Shown here one piece after another: positions 62,392-64,000 of a stretch of 64,000 bases of DNA. The number at the start of each line of letters is the position of its first letter. Within the stretch, counting starts at the first letter, position 1. The translations under genes and the position numbers were made by a program. This DNA is from Acidimicrobiales bacterium (lineage in GTDB: Bacteria; Actinomycetota; Acidimicrobiia; Acidimicrobiales; Aldehydirespiratoraceae): the NCBI GenBank assembly GCA_033344915.1, contig JAWPML010000001.1, positions 906,369-970,368 of the forward strand. Direction: 5' to 3'. A model generated the notes under the pieces. That model saw only the letters and a list, made by a program, of their open reading frames with translations. It was not told the DNA's origin and made no database searches.

Positions 62392-62585
62392 GGCGGCCGC
62401 GGCCGCGAGGACCAGGATCGCCTGCCGCTCGTCTCGACCGGTTCGCCGAACGCGGGCGGACCGAGTGGTGCTCGCGTCGATGGTCCGGCTCCTTCGCAGC
62501 GACCGCGGAATCGCTCATCACCGTACAAATCGTGCCGACGGTGCGGGTGGAGGCTCGCACGGTCTCCGAGGGAGGAAGACGGACG
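62392..62585. other. Divergent intergenic region between the DUF4012 and dehydratase genes
   Basis: 194 bp with no gene. It contains the in-frame upstream extension of the DUF4012 gene (open without a start codon) and the SD of the dehydratase gene. I see no palindrome that stands out. Confidence 0.5.
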
Positions 62586-64000
62586 ATGTCCATCAACATG
62601 CGGGGTGGGGACCGTGAGCTTCGGCTCCGGGGACCCGGCATGGTGCTCATGGCGGTGGATGCACTTGCGTGGGGTGGTGGCGTCTTCGCGGCCATGGCCC
62701 TGCGATTCGACTTCGCGTTCGAGGCGTGGTCGCACGCGAACCTCGGCGTCGCGATCGCCCTCGCGGTCGTCTTCCAGATGCTCGGCGGCGTGATCTTCGG
62801 TCTGTATCGCGGCCGGTGGCGACGGGGCAGCCTCGACGAGGGCCTGGCCCTGGCCCAGACGATGATGGTCGCGTCGGCCGGACTCTTCGTGCTCAACAAT
62901 GTCCTGCTCGACAGCCGGCTGGTGCCGACGAGCGTCGTGCTCGCCGCCGCGCCGGCGGCGTTCTGTGGTGCCGGTGCGGCTCGCTTCGTCGAGCGGCTCG
63001 TGCAGTTCCACCGCACCCGAGCCAGCCGTGGTGACGGGGTGCCGGTCCTGATCTTCGGCGCCGGTGACGGCGGCTCACGCGTCGTCACCTCGATGCACTC
63101 CGACGCCGCATGCCGTTACCGCCCGGTCGGGCTGGTCGACGACGACCCCGCCAAACGCAACCTGCGGGTGAGCGGCGTGCCGGTGCTGGGCAACCGGGAC
63201 CGGTTGGCGACCATCGCCGCGGCGTCGAAGGCCGAGATGCTGATCGTCGCCGCCCCGTCCATCCCCTCCGACAGCCTGCGGGACCTGTCGACGCGGGCGC
63301 TCGCCGCCGACCTCGACATGCGAATCGTGCCCCACGTCTCGGAGCTCATTGACGGGAAGGTCGGCGCCGACGACGTGCGTCCGCTGACCGAGGCCGACCT
63401 CCTGGGTCGACACCAGATCGACACCGACATCGCGGCGATCGCCGACTACATCACCGGCCGACGCGTCCTCGTGACCGGTGCCGGCGGGTCGATCGGGTCG
63501 GAGCTGTGTCGTCAGCTCCACCGCTTCGGTCCCGACTCGCTGATCATGGTCGACCGCGACGAGTCCGCCCTGCACGCGGTGCAGATGGCGATCGAGGGCC
63601 GCGCCCTGCTCGATTCCGAGTGCCTGGTCGTGGCGGACATCCGCGACGGCGAGCGGATGAAGGAGGTGTTCGCCCGGCACCAGCCTGACGTCGTGTTCCA
63701 CACGGCGGCGCTGAAGCACCTTCCCCTGCTCGAGCTGCACCCCGCCGAGGCGGTCAAGACGAACATCCAGGGCACGCTCAACGTGCTGGAAGCAGCCGCG
63801 CTGAGCCGGGTCAGCCGGTTCGTGAACATCTCGACGGACAAGGCCGCCGACCCGACGAGCGTGCTCGGGTACACGAAGCGCATCGCCGAACAGCTCACGT
63901 CCTGGTACGCGGCCCGTGAGGACGGTGTCTACCTGTCGGTCCGCTTCGGCAACGTGCTCGGGTCGCGCGGCTCGGTGCTCGGTGCGTTCGAACGACAGGT
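62586..64000 (+). CDS. Polysaccharide biosynthesis nucleotide-sugar dehydratase (CapD/FlaA1-like), 3' end cut
   Basis: 471 residues are seen, open to the window edge. The first 125 residues contain about four transmembrane helices; then a CoA-binding-like Rossmann domain ('VPVLIFGAGDGGSRVVTSMHSDAACRYRPVGLVDDDPAKRNLRVSGVPVLG'), then an SDR dehydratase domain ('RRVLVTGAGGSIGSELCRQLHRF', 'DVVFHTAALKHLPLLELHPAEAVKTNIQGTLNVLEAA', 'NISTDKAADPTSVLGYTKRIAEQL', 'RFGNVLGSRGSV'). It is a membrane UDP-GlcNAc 4,6-dehydratase-like enzyme. GGGAGGAA lies about 9 nt before the ATG. Confidence 0.92.
   Translation, partial: MSINMRGGDRELRLRGPGMVLMAVDALAWGGGVFAAMALRFDFAFEAWSHANLGVAIALAVVFQMLGGVIFGLYRGRWRRGSLDEGLALAQTMMVASAGLFVLNNVLLDSRLVPTSVVLAAAPAAFCGAGAARFVERLVQFHRTRASRGDGVPVLIFGAGDGGSRVVTSMHSDAACRYRPVGLVDDDPAKRNLRVSGVPVLGNRDRLATIAAASKAEMLIVAAPSIPSDSLRDLSTRALAADLDMRIVPHVSELIDGKVGADDVRPLTEADLLGRHQIDTDIAAIADYITGRRVLVTGAGGSIGSELCRQLHRFGPDSLIMVDRDESALHAVQMAIEGRALLDSECLVVADIRDGERMKEVFARHQPDVVFHTAALKHLPLLELHPAEAVKTNIQGTLNVLEAAALSRVSRFVNISTDKAADPTSVLGYTKRIAEQLTSWYAAREDGVYLSVRFGNVLGSRGSVLGAFERQ

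Overview
The window is about 64 kb of GC-rich, densely packed chromosome with actinobacterial character. A DUF222/13E12 HNH protein, an F420-type luciferase-like oxidoreductase, homodimeric AceE, the HhH-GPD/TIGR03252 family, SLH repeats of the form '(V/L)TTGTSPTxxSP..VTRxQMAA' and SufU/SufS/SufC/SufD/SufB all fit class Acidimicrobiia (an Ilumatobacter-like, probably marine lineage). This assignment is inferred from gene content only; there is no rRNA in the window. No phage, transposase, CRISPR array or tRNA was seen.

Layout. 1-12 kb: 3' part of an LLM oxidoreductase gene (antisense), a DUF222-HNH endonuclease with an SOS-box-like palindrome on its start codon, fetA-like and fetB-like export genes separated by a 1473-aa secreted SGNH hydrolase with SLH repeats, a thioesterase, an APH-like kinase and an amidase. 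11.5-18.7 kb: a MarR regulator with a perfect palindromic operator, then a complete Opp/Dpp-type ABC importer (SBP, hairpin, two ATPases, RDD protein, two permeases). 18.7-31.8 kb: SRPBCC protein, class I fumarase, an eIF2B-like protein with CapA, a GGDEF-EAL protein, MutY, a two-gene selenoprotein operon (UGSC family, in-frame UGA), then MBL hydrolase, flavin reductase, gamma-carbonic-anhydrase-like protein and LMW phosphatase. 31.8-45.6 kb: a DUF1800/DUF1501 pair, then a split SUF iron-sulfur cluster region: sufB (with an intein), ppa, a Cys-rich protein, sufD, a Rieske ferredoxin, sufC, a pterin dehydratase and, on the other strand, a second sufC with sufS and sufU. Three copies of one palindrome sit in front of sufB, sufD and the second sufC. 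45.6-50.8 kb: sulfatase, arylsulfotransferase-like lipoprotein and a VapBC-type pair. 50.8-64 kb: acyl-CoA dehydrogenase, a large perfect inverted repeat, a small structured transcription unit with a 13-codon ORF, an alpha/beta hydrolase lacking its serine, HhH-GPD protein, aceE, an RNase H-SLOG fusion, an epimerase, LapA, a probable class E sortase substrate, a DUF4012 protein and the start of a polysaccharide dehydratase gene that runs off the right edge.

Regulation. Many genes start 6-8 nt after a TANNNT hexamer with no Shine-Dalgarno sequence, so leaderless transcription appears common here; I used this to choose several starts. The strongest candidates for follow-up are the UGSC selenoprotein with a SECIS-like hairpin, the shared suf palindrome, and the 13-codon ORF unit at 52.57-52.81 kb.
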